This document shows positions 43,298-51,847 of a stretch of 58,726 nt of DNA, one piece after another. The DNA comes from an uncultured Acidimicrobiales bacterium (GTDB lineage Bacteria; Actinomycetota; Acidimicrobiia; Acidimicrobiales; AC-14), in the NCBI GenBank assembly GCA_902805665.1, contig CADCTB010000130.1, forward strand, positions 1 through 58,726. The letters run 5' to 3'. How positions within the stretch are numbered: position 1 is the first letter of the stretch; every line of letters starts with the position of its first letter. A model generated the notes under the pieces. That model was not told the DNA's origin. It worked only from the letters and a program-made list of their open reading frames with translations, and made no database searches. Made by a program: the position numbers and the translations under genes.

Positions 43298-44713
43298 ATG
43301 GCGAGTCGGTACGACCTGGTCATCGTCGGGATGGGATCCGGAGGGATGGTCGGGGCCGAGTTCGCCGCCACCATCGGTCTGCGGGTGGCCGTCGTCGAGC
43401 GTGGCCGGGTCGGAGGAGACTGCCTGTGGACCGGCTGTGTTCCCTCCAAGGCCCTCCTGGCGTCGGCCAAGGCGGCCCACACCATGAAGGTGGCCGACCG
43501 GTACGGGCTTCCGTCGGTCGATCCGGTCGACATCGACACGTCGCTGGTGTGGAAGCGGATCAGGGCCATCCAGCAGGAGCTGGCCGAGACCGACGACGAC
43601 CCTGAGCGGTTCAAGGCCATGGGCGTCGAGGTCGTCACCGGGCAGGCCAGGGTGGCCGGGCCGAACAGCGTGGAGCTCGTCGGCCAGGACCGCACGCTGG
43701 AGACCAGGTTCATACTGCTGTGCACCGGCAGCCGGCCGCTCACCCCTCCGATCGAAGGGCTGAAGGAGGCCGGCTTCCTCACCAGCGAGAACCTGTTCGA
43801 GCTGGAGCGGGCGCCGAAGAGCGTCGTGATGATCGGAGGCGGACCGATCTCCATCGAGATGGCGCAGGCATTCACCCGGCTCGGGGTCCGGACGACCGTG
43901 CTCCAGAAGGGACCGGGGATCCTGCCGCGGGATGAGCCGGACCTCGTGGCAACGCTCACCACCATGTTGCGCGATGAGGGGGTGGACCTGCGCCTCAACG
44001 TGGACATCGAGCGGGTGACCGTGGCCGAAGGTCGCAAGATCGTCTTCGGGGCCGAGGCCGGGGAACCGGCCCGATGGGACGCCGAGGAGCTGCTGGTGGC
44101 CGTGGGCCGCAAGCCCAACGTCGAGGGTCTCGGCTTGGACGAGGTCGGGGTCAAGGTCGGTCGCCGGGGCATCGAGGTCGACGAGCGCATGCGCACGAGC
44201 GTGCCGTCGATCTACGCGGCAGGCGACGTGGCCGGGCGCTTCCTCTTCACCCACTCAGCCGCATACGAGGGGGTCCGTGCCATTCGCGACGCGTTCTATC
44301 CGGGCAAGGGAAAGGTGACGGACTTCGTGCCCTGGTGCACGTTCACCGACCCCGAGCTGGCCCATGCCGGGCTCACCGTCGCCGAGGCGGAGAAGAAGCA
44401 CGGGGACGACGTCGAGGTGTGGCGCATGGAGCTGGCCCACTCCGACCGGGCCCGGGCCGAGAGCGCGTCCGAGGGGTCGATCGTGGTGGTCACCTCGAAG
44501 GGCAAGGTGGTCGGCGCCCATATCCTCGCCCCCTCGGCCGGGGAGATGATCCATGAGCTGGCCACGGCCATCAACGAGGGCAAGAAGCTGGCCGAGCTGG
44601 CCGGCCTGATCCACGTGTACCCGACCCTGTCCACCGGCATCGGTCAGCTGGCCGGGGAGGCCGCCTTCGAAGGGGCCAAGCGGCTGCGATGGCTGGTGCG
44701 CAAGGAGAAGTAG
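43298..44713 (+). CDS. Pyridine nucleotide-disulfide oxidoreductase (mercuric reductase / Lpd-like)
   Basis: 471 residues from ATG 43298 with a good GGGAAGGA Shine-Dalgarno. The FAD motif is LVIVGMGSGGMVGAEFA, the redox-active disulfide is GDCLWTGCVPSKALL (CxxxxC), the NAD(P) motif is SVVMIGGGPISIEMAQAFTR, and the dimer domain follows. The usual His-Glu base (HxxxxE) appears as IHVYPTLSTG, with H and Y/P, closer to the SthA/MerA-like orphan group than to Lpd. It probably reduces a small disulfide, quinone or metal. No MerR or pyruvate-dehydrogenase genes adjoin it. Confidence 0.85.
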   Translation: MASRYDLVIVGMGSGGMVGAEFAATIGLRVAVVERGRVGGDCLWTGCVPSKALLASAKAAHTMKVADRYGLPSVDPVDIDTSLVWKRIRAIQQELAETDDDPERFKAMGVEVVTGQARVAGPNSVELVGQDRTLETRFILLCTGSRPLTPPIEGLKEAGFLTSENLFELERAPKSVVMIGGGPISIEMAQAFTRLGVRTTVLQKGPGILPRDEPDLVATLTTMLRDEGVDLRLNVDIERVTVAEGRKIVFGAEAGEPARWDAEELLVAVGRKPNVEGLGLDEVGVKVGRRGIEVDERMRTSVPSIYAAGDVAGRFLFTHSAAYEGVRAIRDAFYPGKGKVTDFVPWCTFTDPELAHAGLTVAEAEKKHGDDVEVWRMELAHSDRARAESASEGSIVVVTSKGKVVGAHILAPSAGEMIHELATAINEGKKLAELAGLIHVYPTLSTGIGQLAGEAAFEGAKRLRWLVRKEK

Positions 44714-44716
44714 GCG

Positions 44717-46249
44717 CTAGTCGTCCTTCCCTTTCCCCTTGTTGTCGTCCGGCTTGACGGTTCCGCGGTTGCCGCTGCCGGGGGCCGGCGCGGTGGGTAC
44801 GGAGATCACCGGTTGGGAGGGCAGGGTGACGACCGTGACGCCCGGCACCCGGCTGAGCAGGTTGATGGCCGAGGTGGCGGCCGATTCGGACAGCTGGCCG
44901 GTGAGGCGCCACGCACCGACCGAGATGATGGCGCCCGTGGCCGTCCCGCCACCGCTTCCGGCCTCGACCTGGTCGGCGACCTGCCGGAGCTGGGAGGCCA
45001 GGTCGGCGGCTCGCGCGCCGTCGGACGGGCTCAGTCTGGCGGCGGCGGTGCGCAGCTCGCCGGCCAACGTGACGGTGGGCGATGGTGCGGCGGCGGTGGT
45101 GGCCGGAGCCGCCCTGGTCGTCGACGGGGCCGCGGTGGACTGGGTCGGCGCGGCGGAGGGCTGGGTGGAGGGTGACCGGTCACCCCGGTTGAGGCCGGCC
45201 ACCAGCACGGCGACGAACACGAGCCCGACGAGGAGAGCCACTGGGACGGGGAAACGACGTCGAGCCGCACGGACCCCGACCCCGCCGACCGGCGGTGGAA
45301 GGGGAGCGGCCGGCGCGTCGACCAGGGTGTCGGAGAGGTCCCGGCGGTCGAGCACCGACGTAGGCGGAGCGCTCACCGCGTCCACCACGGTGGCGTCTCC
45401 CCACACCGGCACGGCGCGGGCCGACAAGGCGGCGGCCATCGCGCTTGCCGAATCGAACCGGCGGGCCGGGTCGGTGGCCATGGCCCGCTCCACCGTGGCC
45501 ACGAGGGCAGAGTCGAGGCCGGGGCGCACCTCGTCGAGGGGTCGGAACTCGCCGGCCATGATGGCCCGCGCCGCAGCCAGCGGCGTCTCCGCAGGGAACG
45601 GGCGCAGTGCGGTCAGCGCCTCGTAGAGGACGACGCCGAGGGAGTACAGGTCGGACTTGGCTGTGGCGGGGGCGCCGTCGAGGCGCTCGGGCGGGAGATA
45701 GGCGGGCGTGCCGAGGAGCTGGCCGGTGCCGGTGAGGTCGAGCGAGCCCTCCGACCCCTCGAGGCTCTTGGCGATGCCGAAGTCGGCGATCTTGGCGTGG
45801 TTGTCCGCGGTGATCAGGATGTTGCCCGGCTTGACGTCGCGGTGCACCAGCCCGACCTTGTGGGCCGCGGCCAGCGCGCTCAGGACCTCCCGGGCGACCT
45901 GGCGGACCCAGTCGGGATCGGCCGGCCCCCCGGCGATCCGGTCCCCCAGCGTCTCCCCAGGGAGGCGCTCCATCACGATGTACGGCTTGCCCTCGTGCTC
46001 ACCGGTGTCGTAGACGGCCACGGCATGGGGGTCGCTGAGCGAGGCGGCGGCCCGGGCCTCGGCCTCGAAGCGACGGCGGATGTCGTCGCGGGCGGCCATC
46101 TCGGGGAGGAGGAACTTGACCGCCACCGGGCGCTGGAGGCGGAGGTCGGTGCCGGCCAGCACCTCCGACATGCCGCCGCGCCCCAGTGGGCCGTCGAGTC
46201 GGTAGCGCCCGGCGATCACCGTGGTGGCGCTGTTCGACGAGACGGGCAC
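44717..46249 (-). CDS. Transmembrane Ser/Thr protein kinase (PknB-type)
   Basis: 510 residues from GTG 46249; ATG 46273 and 46297 are longer alternatives. A Hanks kinase domain covers residues 12-270: GRGGMSEVL glycine loop, VAVKFLLPE Lys, HRDVKPGNIL catalytic loop, ADFG, and the activation segment LTGTGQLLGTPAYLPPE. One transmembrane helix follows (VPVALLVGLVFVAVLVAGL), then a Ser/Thr/Ala/Pro-rich stalk and a short extracellular domain with a Lys/Asp-rich end. PASTA repeats are absent, so the ligand differs from that of PknB. A TACCGT -10 lies 7 nt before GTG 46249. Confidence 0.9.
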   Translation of the reverse strand: MPVSSNSATTVIAGRYRLDGPLGRGGMSEVLAGTDLRLQRPVAVKFLLPEMAARDDIRRRFEAEARAAASLSDPHAVAVYDTGEHEGKPYIVMERLPGETLGDRIAGGPADPDWVRQVAREVLSALAAAHKVGLVHRDVKPGNILITADNHAKIADFGIAKSLEGSEGSLDLTGTGQLLGTPAYLPPERLDGAPATAKSDLYSLGVVLYEALTALRPFPAETPLAAARAIMAGEFRPLDEVRPGLDSALVATVERAMATDPARRFDSASAMAAALSARAVPVWGDATVVDAVSAPPTSVLDRRDLSDTLVDAPAAPLPPPVGGVGVRAARRRFPVPVALLVGLVFVAVLVAGLNRGDRSPSTQPSAAPTQSTAAPSTTRAAPATTAAAPSPTVTLAGELRTAAARLSPSDGARAADLASQLRQVADQVEAGSGGGTATGAIISVGAWRLTGQLSESAATSAINLLSRVPGVTVVTLPSQPVISVPTAPAPGSGNRGTVKPDDNKGKGKDD

Positions 46250-46256
46250 GATCGAA

Positions 46257-46262
46257 ACGGTA
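46257..46262 (-). promoter_or_regulatory. -10 hexamer (TACCGT) of the kinase gene
   Basis: TACCGT ends 7 nt before GTG 46249. It mirrors an identical TACCGT on the plus strand at 46282-46287 and would lie inside the coding region if the longer kinase starts were used. Confidence 0.4.
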
Positions 46263-46281
46263 CCCGTCGTCATCGGGGACC

Positions 46282-46287
46282 TACCGT
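46282..46287 (+). promoter_or_regulatory. -10 hexamer (TACCGT) of the serine hydrolase gene
   Basis: TACCGT ends 8 nt before ATG 46296. No Shine-Dalgarno is seen. Confidence 0.4.
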
Positions 46288-46295
46288 CGACCGTC

Positions 46296-47450
46296 ATGAC
46301 AGCCGTTGCCGTGCATGGGGCCTGTGCCGAGGGTTACGAGGCCGTGCGGGACGCCTTCGCCGCCAACTTCGTAGAACCGGGGGAGATAGGCGCAGCGGTG
46401 GCCGCGGTGGTCGGCGGCCGGGTGGTGGTGGACCTCTGGGCCGGGCTCGCCGACGCCCACACCGGGCGGGCCTGGCAGGAGGACACTGCGGTGCTCGTCT
46501 ACTCGACGACCAAGGGGCCGACCGCGCTCTGCGCCCTCCTGCTGTGGGAGCGCGGCTTGCTCGACATCGACGCCCCGGTGGCCGACGTGTGGCCCGAGTT
46601 CGCCGCCGCCGGCAAGGCGGGGGTCACGACCCGGCACCTCCTGACCCACCAGGCCGGCCTGCCGGTGTTCGACGAGCCCATCTCCTTCACTGACTGCCAT
46701 GACCACGACCTGGTGGCGGCCCGGCTGGCCGGCCAGTCGCCCCGCTGGGAGCCGGGCACCGCCCACGGCTACCACCCCCTGACCTTCGGCTGGCTGGTGG
46801 GCGAGGTGGTCCGCCGGGTCTCGGGCCGCACCGTCGGCGCCATGCTGGCCGCAGAGGTGGCCGTCCCCCTGGAGCTCGACCTCTGGATCGGCCTTCCCCC
46901 CGAACGCGAGGCCGCGGTGGCCCGGCTGGCGCCCGGTCGCCTGGACATGACCGCGGTCACCCCGGGCGACCCGGCACTGGTCTTTCTCGCCGCCATCATG
47001 GACATCGAGTCACTGACGTTCAAGGCGTTCGCCAACCCTCCGGGCCAGCTCGACGTGGAGTCGTTCAACGCCCCCGAGCTGCACCAGGCGGAGTGGCCGG
47101 GGGCGAACGGGATCGCCACCGCCCGCGCCCTGGCCCGCCTCTACGGCGAGCTGGCCCAGGACCGGCTGCTGTCCGGCGCCACGCTCGACGAGGCGTCGCG
47201 AGCCCAGGTGTCGGGGCCCGACCGTGTGCTGGCCGTGGACACCGCCTTCGGCCTCGGCTTCTCGCTCCAATCGGCGATGACCGCCCACGGTCCCGGAGGC
47301 TTCGGCCACGAGGGGGCAGGCGGCTCGGTGGCGTTCGCCGACCGCTCGCAGGGCCTCGGCTTCGCCTACGTGATGAATCAGCTCACTGCGTCGCTCGGCG
47401 CCGACCGCCGGGCACGACGGCTGGTGGACGCGCTCTACGGCTGCTTGTGA
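46296..47450 (+). CDS. Beta-lactamase-family serine hydrolase (EstB/class C fold)
   Basis: 384 residues. The nucleophile motif is YSTTKG (SxxK, Ser-Thr-Thr-Lys). The YxN position reads YHPLTFGW, and the third motif is in GGFGHEGAGG, where HxG replaces KTG, as in EstB-type esterases. No signal peptide is visible, so it is probably a cytoplasmic esterase or peptidase and not a periplasmic β-lactamase. Divergent from the kinase; its last 16 bases overlap the convergent ArsC-like gene. Confidence 0.88.
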   Translation: MTAVAVHGACAEGYEAVRDAFAANFVEPGEIGAAVAAVVGGRVVVDLWAGLADAHTGRAWQEDTAVLVYSTTKGPTALCALLLWERGLLDIDAPVADVWPEFAAAGKAGVTTRHLLTHQAGLPVFDEPISFTDCHDHDLVAARLAGQSPRWEPGTAHGYHPLTFGWLVGEVVRRVSGRTVGAMLAAEVAVPLELDLWIGLPPEREAAVARLAPGRLDMTAVTPGDPALVFLAAIMDIESLTFKAFANPPGQLDVESFNAPELHQAEWPGANGIATARALARLYGELAQDRLLSGATLDEASRAQVSGPDRVLAVDTAFGLGFSLQSAMTAHGPGGFGHEGAGGSVAFADRSQGLGFAYVMNQLTASLGADRRARRLVDALYGCL

Positions 47451-47794
47451 TCGAGGAGCTCGAGCAGGCGTTCAGGCGGCCGGGCCACGACCGCCCGGTC
47501 GCCGTGGATCACGATCGGGCGCTGGATCAGGATGGGATGGGCAGTCATGGCGTCGAGGACCTGATCGCGGTCGGCGGTGTCCAGGCCGAGCTCGGCGTAG
47601 ATCGGCTCCTTGGTGCGGACGATGTCGCGAGGGTCGTCGGTGCCGAGCTTGACCAGGACGTCCTCCAGATCGGTCCGGCTCGGAGCCGTTTCCAGGTACC
47701 GGACGTAGTCGGCGTCGACCCCGCGCTCCTCGAGGATGGCAGCGGCGGTCCGGCAGTTGCTGCACTCGGGATTGAAGAAGACTGACGTGCCCAT
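47435..47794 (-). CDS. arsC: ArsC/Spx-family thioredoxin-fold protein (arsenate reductase-like)
   Basis: 119 residues. An N-terminal FFNPECSNCRTAAAIL holds the active-site CxxC, and IVRTKEPIYAELGL and ILIQRPIVIHGDRAVVARPP are the other family blocks, with the Arg of the anion site in LIQRP. It matches glutaredoxin-linked ArsC (YfgD/ArsC type). No ars operon is adjacent, so arsenate reduction is only the default annotation; general disulfide or Spx-like roles are alternatives. TAGACT lies 10 nt upstream of ATG 47794. Confidence 0.85.
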   Translation of the reverse strand: MGTSVFFNPECSNCRTAAAILEERGVDADYVRYLETAPSRTDLEDVLVKLGTDDPRDIVRTKEPIYAELGLDTADRDQVLDAMTAHPILIQRPIVIHGDRAVVARPPERLLELLDHKQP

Positions 47795-47804
47795 CTCGCA
47801 TGGC

Positions 47805-47810
47805 AGTCTA
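47805..47810 (-). promoter_or_regulatory. -10 hexamer (TAGACT) of the arsC-like gene
   Basis: TAGACT ends 10 nt before ATG 47794 in the 22-nt divergent gap, giving a leader of about 3-4 nt. Confidence 0.4.
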
Positions 47811-47816
47811 CGAGCC

Positions 47817-48851
47817 GTGACGGATTCTCAGACGACGACGCCCTTCGCCCTCGTGACCGGCACGACCGGGTTCATCGCCGCCCGGCTGGTGCCCGCCCTG
47901 ATCGACGACGGCTGGCGGGTGCGGGCCACCGGACGCCGACCCCGGCCCGACGACCTTGCCGACGCAGCCGAGTACCAACCGGCGGACCTGGTGAGCGACG
48001 ACCTCGGCGGGCTCTGCGCCGGCATCACCCATGTGTTCCACCTGGCCGGTGCGTCCAGCTCGAAGTCGACGCAGGAGGAGATGGACCGTAACAACGTCGA
48101 CGCCACCGCCCGGCTGCTCGACGCCGCCGGGCGGGGGCCGCTCGAGCGGTTCCTGCACATGAGCTCCACGTCGATCTACGGCGAGGAGAAGCAGCTCCCG
48201 ATCCCGGTGCGGGAGGACGTCGAGCCCAACGCCAGCCGGGGATACGGCAAGGCCAAGTGGGGCGCCGAGCAGGAGGTCTGGGCCCGCTCGCGCCGCGGCA
48301 TGCCGGCGGTGGTGCTGCGGCCGGTCACCGTCTACGGCCCCGGGGCCACCAAGCTCCTGGCCAGCGCCATCCTGGACACGGCAATCGAGCGGGCCGCCGG
48401 GCTGCCCCGGCTCGCGGTGGCGGCCGAGCCGATGGAGCAGCGGCTCCTTCATGTCGACGACCTGATCGCCGCCTGCCTCCACCTGGCCCGCTCGCCCGAG
48501 GCGGTGGGCCGGGCGTTCAACGTGGTCGACGGGATCTACCCGTCGAGCCACGATGTGGCCGAAGTGCTGGCCGACTGCTTCGGCATGGACGTCGAGGTCG
48601 GCGGCGAGGGCCTCGACGAAGACCGGCGCCGTACGGTCCACCAGCACCTGGTCGACCAGGGCATGGAACCGGCGATCCTGTTCACCCCGGACCGGTTGCG
48701 GCTCATGACCAAGACCAACCGGAACAACCGGCTGTCCACCGAGGCGCTCGAGTCCACCGGGTTCCGGTTCACCCGCACCGACTTCGCCGCGGCCGTCGCC
48801 GACAACGTCGACTGGTACCGGGCCAAGAAGTGGTTGCCCGCCGACTTCTGA
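47817..48851 (+). CDS. NAD-dependent epimerase/dehydratase (extended SDR)
   Basis: 344 residues from GTG 47817. The Rossmann motif is VTGTTGFIAARLV. The catalytic set is MSSTSIYG (Ser) and YGKAKW (YxxxK). PVTVYGPG and LLHVDDLIAACLHLA are typical of 3β-HSD/UDP-sugar epimerase-like extended SDRs. About the last 70 residues form the substrate domain. The substrate is unclear; steroid or nucleotide-sugar type are both possible. Its stop abuts the convergent MBL gene. Confidence 0.87.
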   Translation: MTDSQTTTPFALVTGTTGFIAARLVPALIDDGWRVRATGRRPRPDDLADAAEYQPADLVSDDLGGLCAGITHVFHLAGASSSKSTQEEMDRNNVDATARLLDAAGRGPLERFLHMSSTSIYGEEKQLPIPVREDVEPNASRGYGKAKWGAEQEVWARSRRGMPAVVLRPVTVYGPGATKLLASAILDTAIERAAGLPRLAVAAEPMEQRLLHVDDLIAACLHLARSPEAVGRAFNVVDGIYPSSHDVAEVLADCFGMDVEVGGEGLDEDRRRTVHQHLVDQGMEPAILFTPDRLRLMTKTNRNNRLSTEALESTGFRFTRTDFAAAVADNVDWYRAKKWLPADF

Positions 48852-48852
48852 G

Positions 48853-49536
48853 CTAGCTCTTCGAGCGGAGCAGCTCCAGGACGAAGGGGTTCGTCGCCCG
48901 TTCGGCGCCGATGGTGGTGGTGTCGCCGTGCCCGGGCAGGACCCGGACGTCGTCGTCGAGAGGAAGGATCTTCTCGGCCATCGACGCCATGAGCTGGGCG
49001 TGGCTGCCGCCCGGGAGGTCGGTGCGGCCGATGGACCCGGCGAAGAGGTGGTCGCCGGTGAAGAGCAGGGGCGCCTCTCCGTCGACCTCGAGCAGAAAGC
49101 ACGTGGAGCCCTGGGTGTGGCCGGGGGTGTGGATGGCGGTGAACGTCATGCCGGCGCCGGAGACCCGCTGGCCGTCGTCGAGCCCGGCGAGCAGCTCGGG
49201 AGGACGCAGGTCGAGCTCCTCGTAGTCGAGGATCTGGCCCAGCGTGCCGCTGGTGCCGACCGGGTCGAGGAGCATGTGCCGGTCGTGGTCGTGGATGTGG
49301 ACCGGCACGTCGTCGCCCTGGGCCCGGCACATCTCGCCGACGCCACCGATGTGGTCGACGTGGCCGTGGGTGGCCAGGAGGGCGACCAGGCGCAGTCCAT
49401 GCTCCTCCAGGTGATGGAGGATGGCTCCCGGATCGGGCGGGGCGTCGATCAGCACGCATTCGCCGCCGTCCTCCGTCGCCGAGACCACCCAGGCGTTGGT
49501 CCCGGCGATCCACAGCCGCAGACCGGCCACCATCAT
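48853..49536 (-). CDS. MBL-fold hydrolase (glyoxalase II-like)
   Basis: 227 residues. The metal motif THGHVDHIGG is complete, with further ligands in HTPGHTQGS, FTGDHLF and LPGHGD. Length and pattern match the YcbL/GloB-like hydroxyacylglutathione-hydrolase family. Actinobacteria usually lack glutathione, so the true thioester substrate may be mycothiol-linked or different. It starts 13 nt after malQ and is likely co-transcribed. Confidence 0.9.
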   Translation of the reverse strand: MMVAGLRLWIAGTNAWVVSATEDGGECVLIDAPPDPGAILHHLEEHGLRLVALLATHGHVDHIGGVGEMCRAQGDDVPVHIHDHDRHMLLDPVGTSGTLGQILDYEELDLRPPELLAGLDDGQRVSGAGMTFTAIHTPGHTQGSTCFLLEVDGEAPLLFTGDHLFAGSIGRTDLPGGSHAQLMASMAEKILPLDDDVRVLPGHGDTTTIGAERATNPFVLELLRSKS

Positions 49537-49549
49537 GAGAAGGGCCGCA

Positions 49550-51397
49550 TCATTCGTGCTTCTGGGCGTTCCGGTCGAGCGCGGCGGCGATCGCCCTGGG
49601 ACGGGGGTCGGCTTCCACCTCTTCCAGGGTCAGCGGGAGGGCGATGCGCCAGTTGGGCCACTCGTCGAGGGTGCCCGGCATGTTCGGGCGCTCCTTCACG
49701 CCCAGGGCGTCGTCGAGGCCGGCGGTCAGCAGCATGCACGGAGCATCGGACAGGGCCTCGTAGGTGGCGGTGACGACTTCGTCCACGGGGGCGTCGTCGG
49801 CCACGCCGGTGACCCGGCGCAGGCGCTCCCTCAGCTCCTTGGTGCCCTCCTCGTTCGGCTCGAGGCCGATCCCCTTCTGGTCGTCCAGGTCGCTGCCCGT
49901 CCACAGCCCGGCGACGGTGGGGAGGTCGTGGGTGGTCACCGCGGCCAGGGCCTGGACGGGGTATCCCGAGGGGGGCGTGTCCTCGAACCAGACGAGGCGG
50001 TAGGACAGCACGCCCCGGTCGGCCAGCTCGGTGCGCACGTGTTCCTCGACGGTGCCCAGATCCTCGCCGACCACATACGCGCCGGCCCGGTGGCATTCGA
50101 GGGCGACGATGTCGAGCAGGTCCTCGGCGCAGTAGCGGACGTACGCCCCCTCGGTCGGCGACGCGTCCCTCGGAACCCACCAGAGCCGGAACAGGCCCAT
50201 CACGTGGTCGAGGCGGAGGCCGCCGGCGTGGCCCAGGGTGGCCCGGATGGTCTGGATGAAGGGCTGGTAGCCGGCGGTGCGCAGTCGCCAGGGGTCGAAC
50301 GGCGGCAGGCCCCAGCTCTGGCCCTGGGTGCTGAACTCGTCGGGGGGCGCGCCCACGGCCATGTCCAGCGCCAGCTGGTCCTGCCACAGCCAACCGTCGG
50401 CGCCCGCCGGGTCGACACCGACGGCCAGGTCGTGCATCACGTCGATCTGGGAGGAGGCGTCCTGGAGCTGACGGTCCACGAGCCACTGCAACCACTGGTG
50501 GAATCGCCACCTGCCGTACTGCGTGCGACGGACCTCCGCCCCGTCCGGGCCGTCCGGGTGCTGGGCGGAGGCCGGCCACGCACGCCAGTCCGGCCCGTGC
50601 TCCTCGGCCAGCACGCAGAAGGCGGCGTAGTCGCCCAGGGCGTCACCCTGGCCTTTGCGCCAGTCGTCGAACGCGGGGTCACCTTCGAAGCCGTCCCACA
50701 GGGCCTCGAGCGCCTCCATCTTGAGGCGGAAGACCGCATCACGGTCGATGTGACGCTCGGCGTTGAGGGCCCGCCCGGCAGTCGCCAGCGATTCGAGGTC
50801 GGAGAGCGACGCGGCGCCGTCGACGTCCTCCACACGGAGGTAGAGCGGGTTGCGGAACCGGCGGCTGCTCGGGAAGTAGGGGCTGGTGGACTGGGGGAGC
50901 GTGGGATGGGCGGCGTGGAGGGGGTTCACGAGGATCAGCCCGGCACCGAGATCCCCGGCCGCCCACCGGCCGAGCCGGCGAAGGTCGCCGAGGTCGCCCA
51001 TGCCCCAGCTCTCCCCCGAGCGCATCGCGTAGAGCTGGACCGCCCACCCCCACGCCGGTGTCTGGGCCGGCAGCGGGCACTTTCCCGGTGACACCACCAT
51101 GTCGGTGCGCCGGCCGTCGTCCAGCCGGACGAGCGAGTGGTACCCGAAGGGCAGGTCGGCCGGGAGCGGTCCTTCGATCCGGACCACCTCGCCGTTCTCG
51201 AGCGTCAGATCGGCGGCACCGTCGAGCGAGACCGGCCGGCCGGGCCGAACGAATACCGTCGGCCCAGGAGGAGGCGAGCCGTCGCCGTCGGTGCCCATGG
51301 CGCCGAGCACCTTGTCGACCGTCTCGGGACTCACGTCGTGCCATTGCCCGTGGGCGTCCGCCCACCGCTCTTGCACCCCCCAGTCGGCCGCGCTCAC
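49550..51397 (-). CDS. malQ: 4-alpha-glucanotransferase (amylomaltase)
   Basis: 615 residues from GTG 51397. A GH77 enzyme that transfers α-1,4-glucan segments between chains during maltodextrin and glycogen metabolism. The GH77 core begins near residue 110: WGWAVQLYAMRSGESWGMGD, then LILVNPLHAAHP, SPYFPSSRRFRNPLYLRVED. Active-site carboxylates are in LRLDHVMGLFRLWWVP (nucleophile Asp), VVGEDLGTVEEHVR (acid/base Glu) and TTHDLPTVAG. The first 110 residues are an N-terminal β-domain seen in actinobacterial MalQ. Confidence 0.94.
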   Translation of the reverse strand: MSAADWGVQERWADAHGQWHDVSPETVDKVLGAMGTDGDGSPPPGPTVFVRPGRPVSLDGAADLTLENGEVVRIEGPLPADLPFGYHSLVRLDDGRRTDMVVSPGKCPLPAQTPAWGWAVQLYAMRSGESWGMGDLGDLRRLGRWAAGDLGAGLILVNPLHAAHPTLPQSTSPYFPSSRRFRNPLYLRVEDVDGAASLSDLESLATAGRALNAERHIDRDAVFRLKMEALEALWDGFEGDPAFDDWRKGQGDALGDYAAFCVLAEEHGPDWRAWPASAQHPDGPDGAEVRRTQYGRWRFHQWLQWLVDRQLQDASSQIDVMHDLAVGVDPAGADGWLWQDQLALDMAVGAPPDEFSTQGQSWGLPPFDPWRLRTAGYQPFIQTIRATLGHAGGLRLDHVMGLFRLWWVPRDASPTEGAYVRYCAEDLLDIVALECHRAGAYVVGEDLGTVEEHVRTELADRGVLSYRLVWFEDTPPSGYPVQALAAVTTHDLPTVAGLWTGSDLDDQKGIGLEPNEEGTKELRERLRRVTGVADDAPVDEVVTATYEALSDAPCMLLTAGLDDALGVKERPNMPGTLDEWPNWRIALPLTLEEVEADPRPRAIAAALDRNAQKHE

Positions 51398-51534
51398 GTC
51401 AGCGACCGGTGGAGGCCGGGCTCGCGGCCATCGTCATCTCGAAAAGGCCCGATCCCGACATCTGAGGGCGGAGTCTATGGTCGGTCGCCCGCACCGCCGA
51501 CCGCCGCAATACTGATTCGGTCGAGAAGGTGGGC

Positions 51535-51540
51535 GGTAGA
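51535..51540 (+). promoter_or_regulatory. -10 hexamer (TAGACT) within a GGGCGG...CCGCCC dyad
   Basis: TAGACT ends 11 nt before ATG 51552. It forms the loop of an inverted repeat GGGCGG (51529-51534) / CCGCCC (51542-51547), so a protein bound there would occlude the -10. Confidence 0.45.
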
Positions 51541-51551
51541 CTGCCGCCCCT

Positions 51552-51845
51552 ATGTCCAAGTGGTTGGTGGAGCGCAAGCTGTCGGAAGCCGCAGACCGGC
51601 TTCGGCACCTGCGGGCCGAGCTCAACGTGGTCGAGGAGCAGCTGGCGTCGCTCAGCGATGCCGCCGACGACGCCCGCCTGCGGGCCATGGTGTCAGAGAC
51701 GCCCATGGCCGATCGGGAGCACCGTGACGCCCAGAAGCACGCGGACGCCATGTCCCGTCACCGCGCCGAGCTGATCGCCGAGATCGCCGAGCTCCAGCGT
51801 TCCCAGGACGAGCTCCTCGAGCGGCTGTTCGCGGAGCAGCCCTGA
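51552..51845 (+). CDS. Small coiled-coil protein upstream of pdtaR
   Basis: 97 residues, almost entirely heptad-patterned helix (LSEAADRLRHLRAELNVVEE and ELIAEIAELQRSQDELLERL). No membrane segment. It ends 2 nt before the PdtaR GTG, so the two are co-transcribed and probably translationally linked. A role as partner or structural modulator of PdtaR is inference. I do not recognise a named family. Confidence 0.75.
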   Translation: MSKWLVERKLSEAADRLRHLRAELNVVEEQLASLSDAADDARLRAMVSETPMADREHRDAQKHADAMSRHRAELIAEIAELQRSQDELLERLFAEQP

Positions 51846-51847
51846 CC

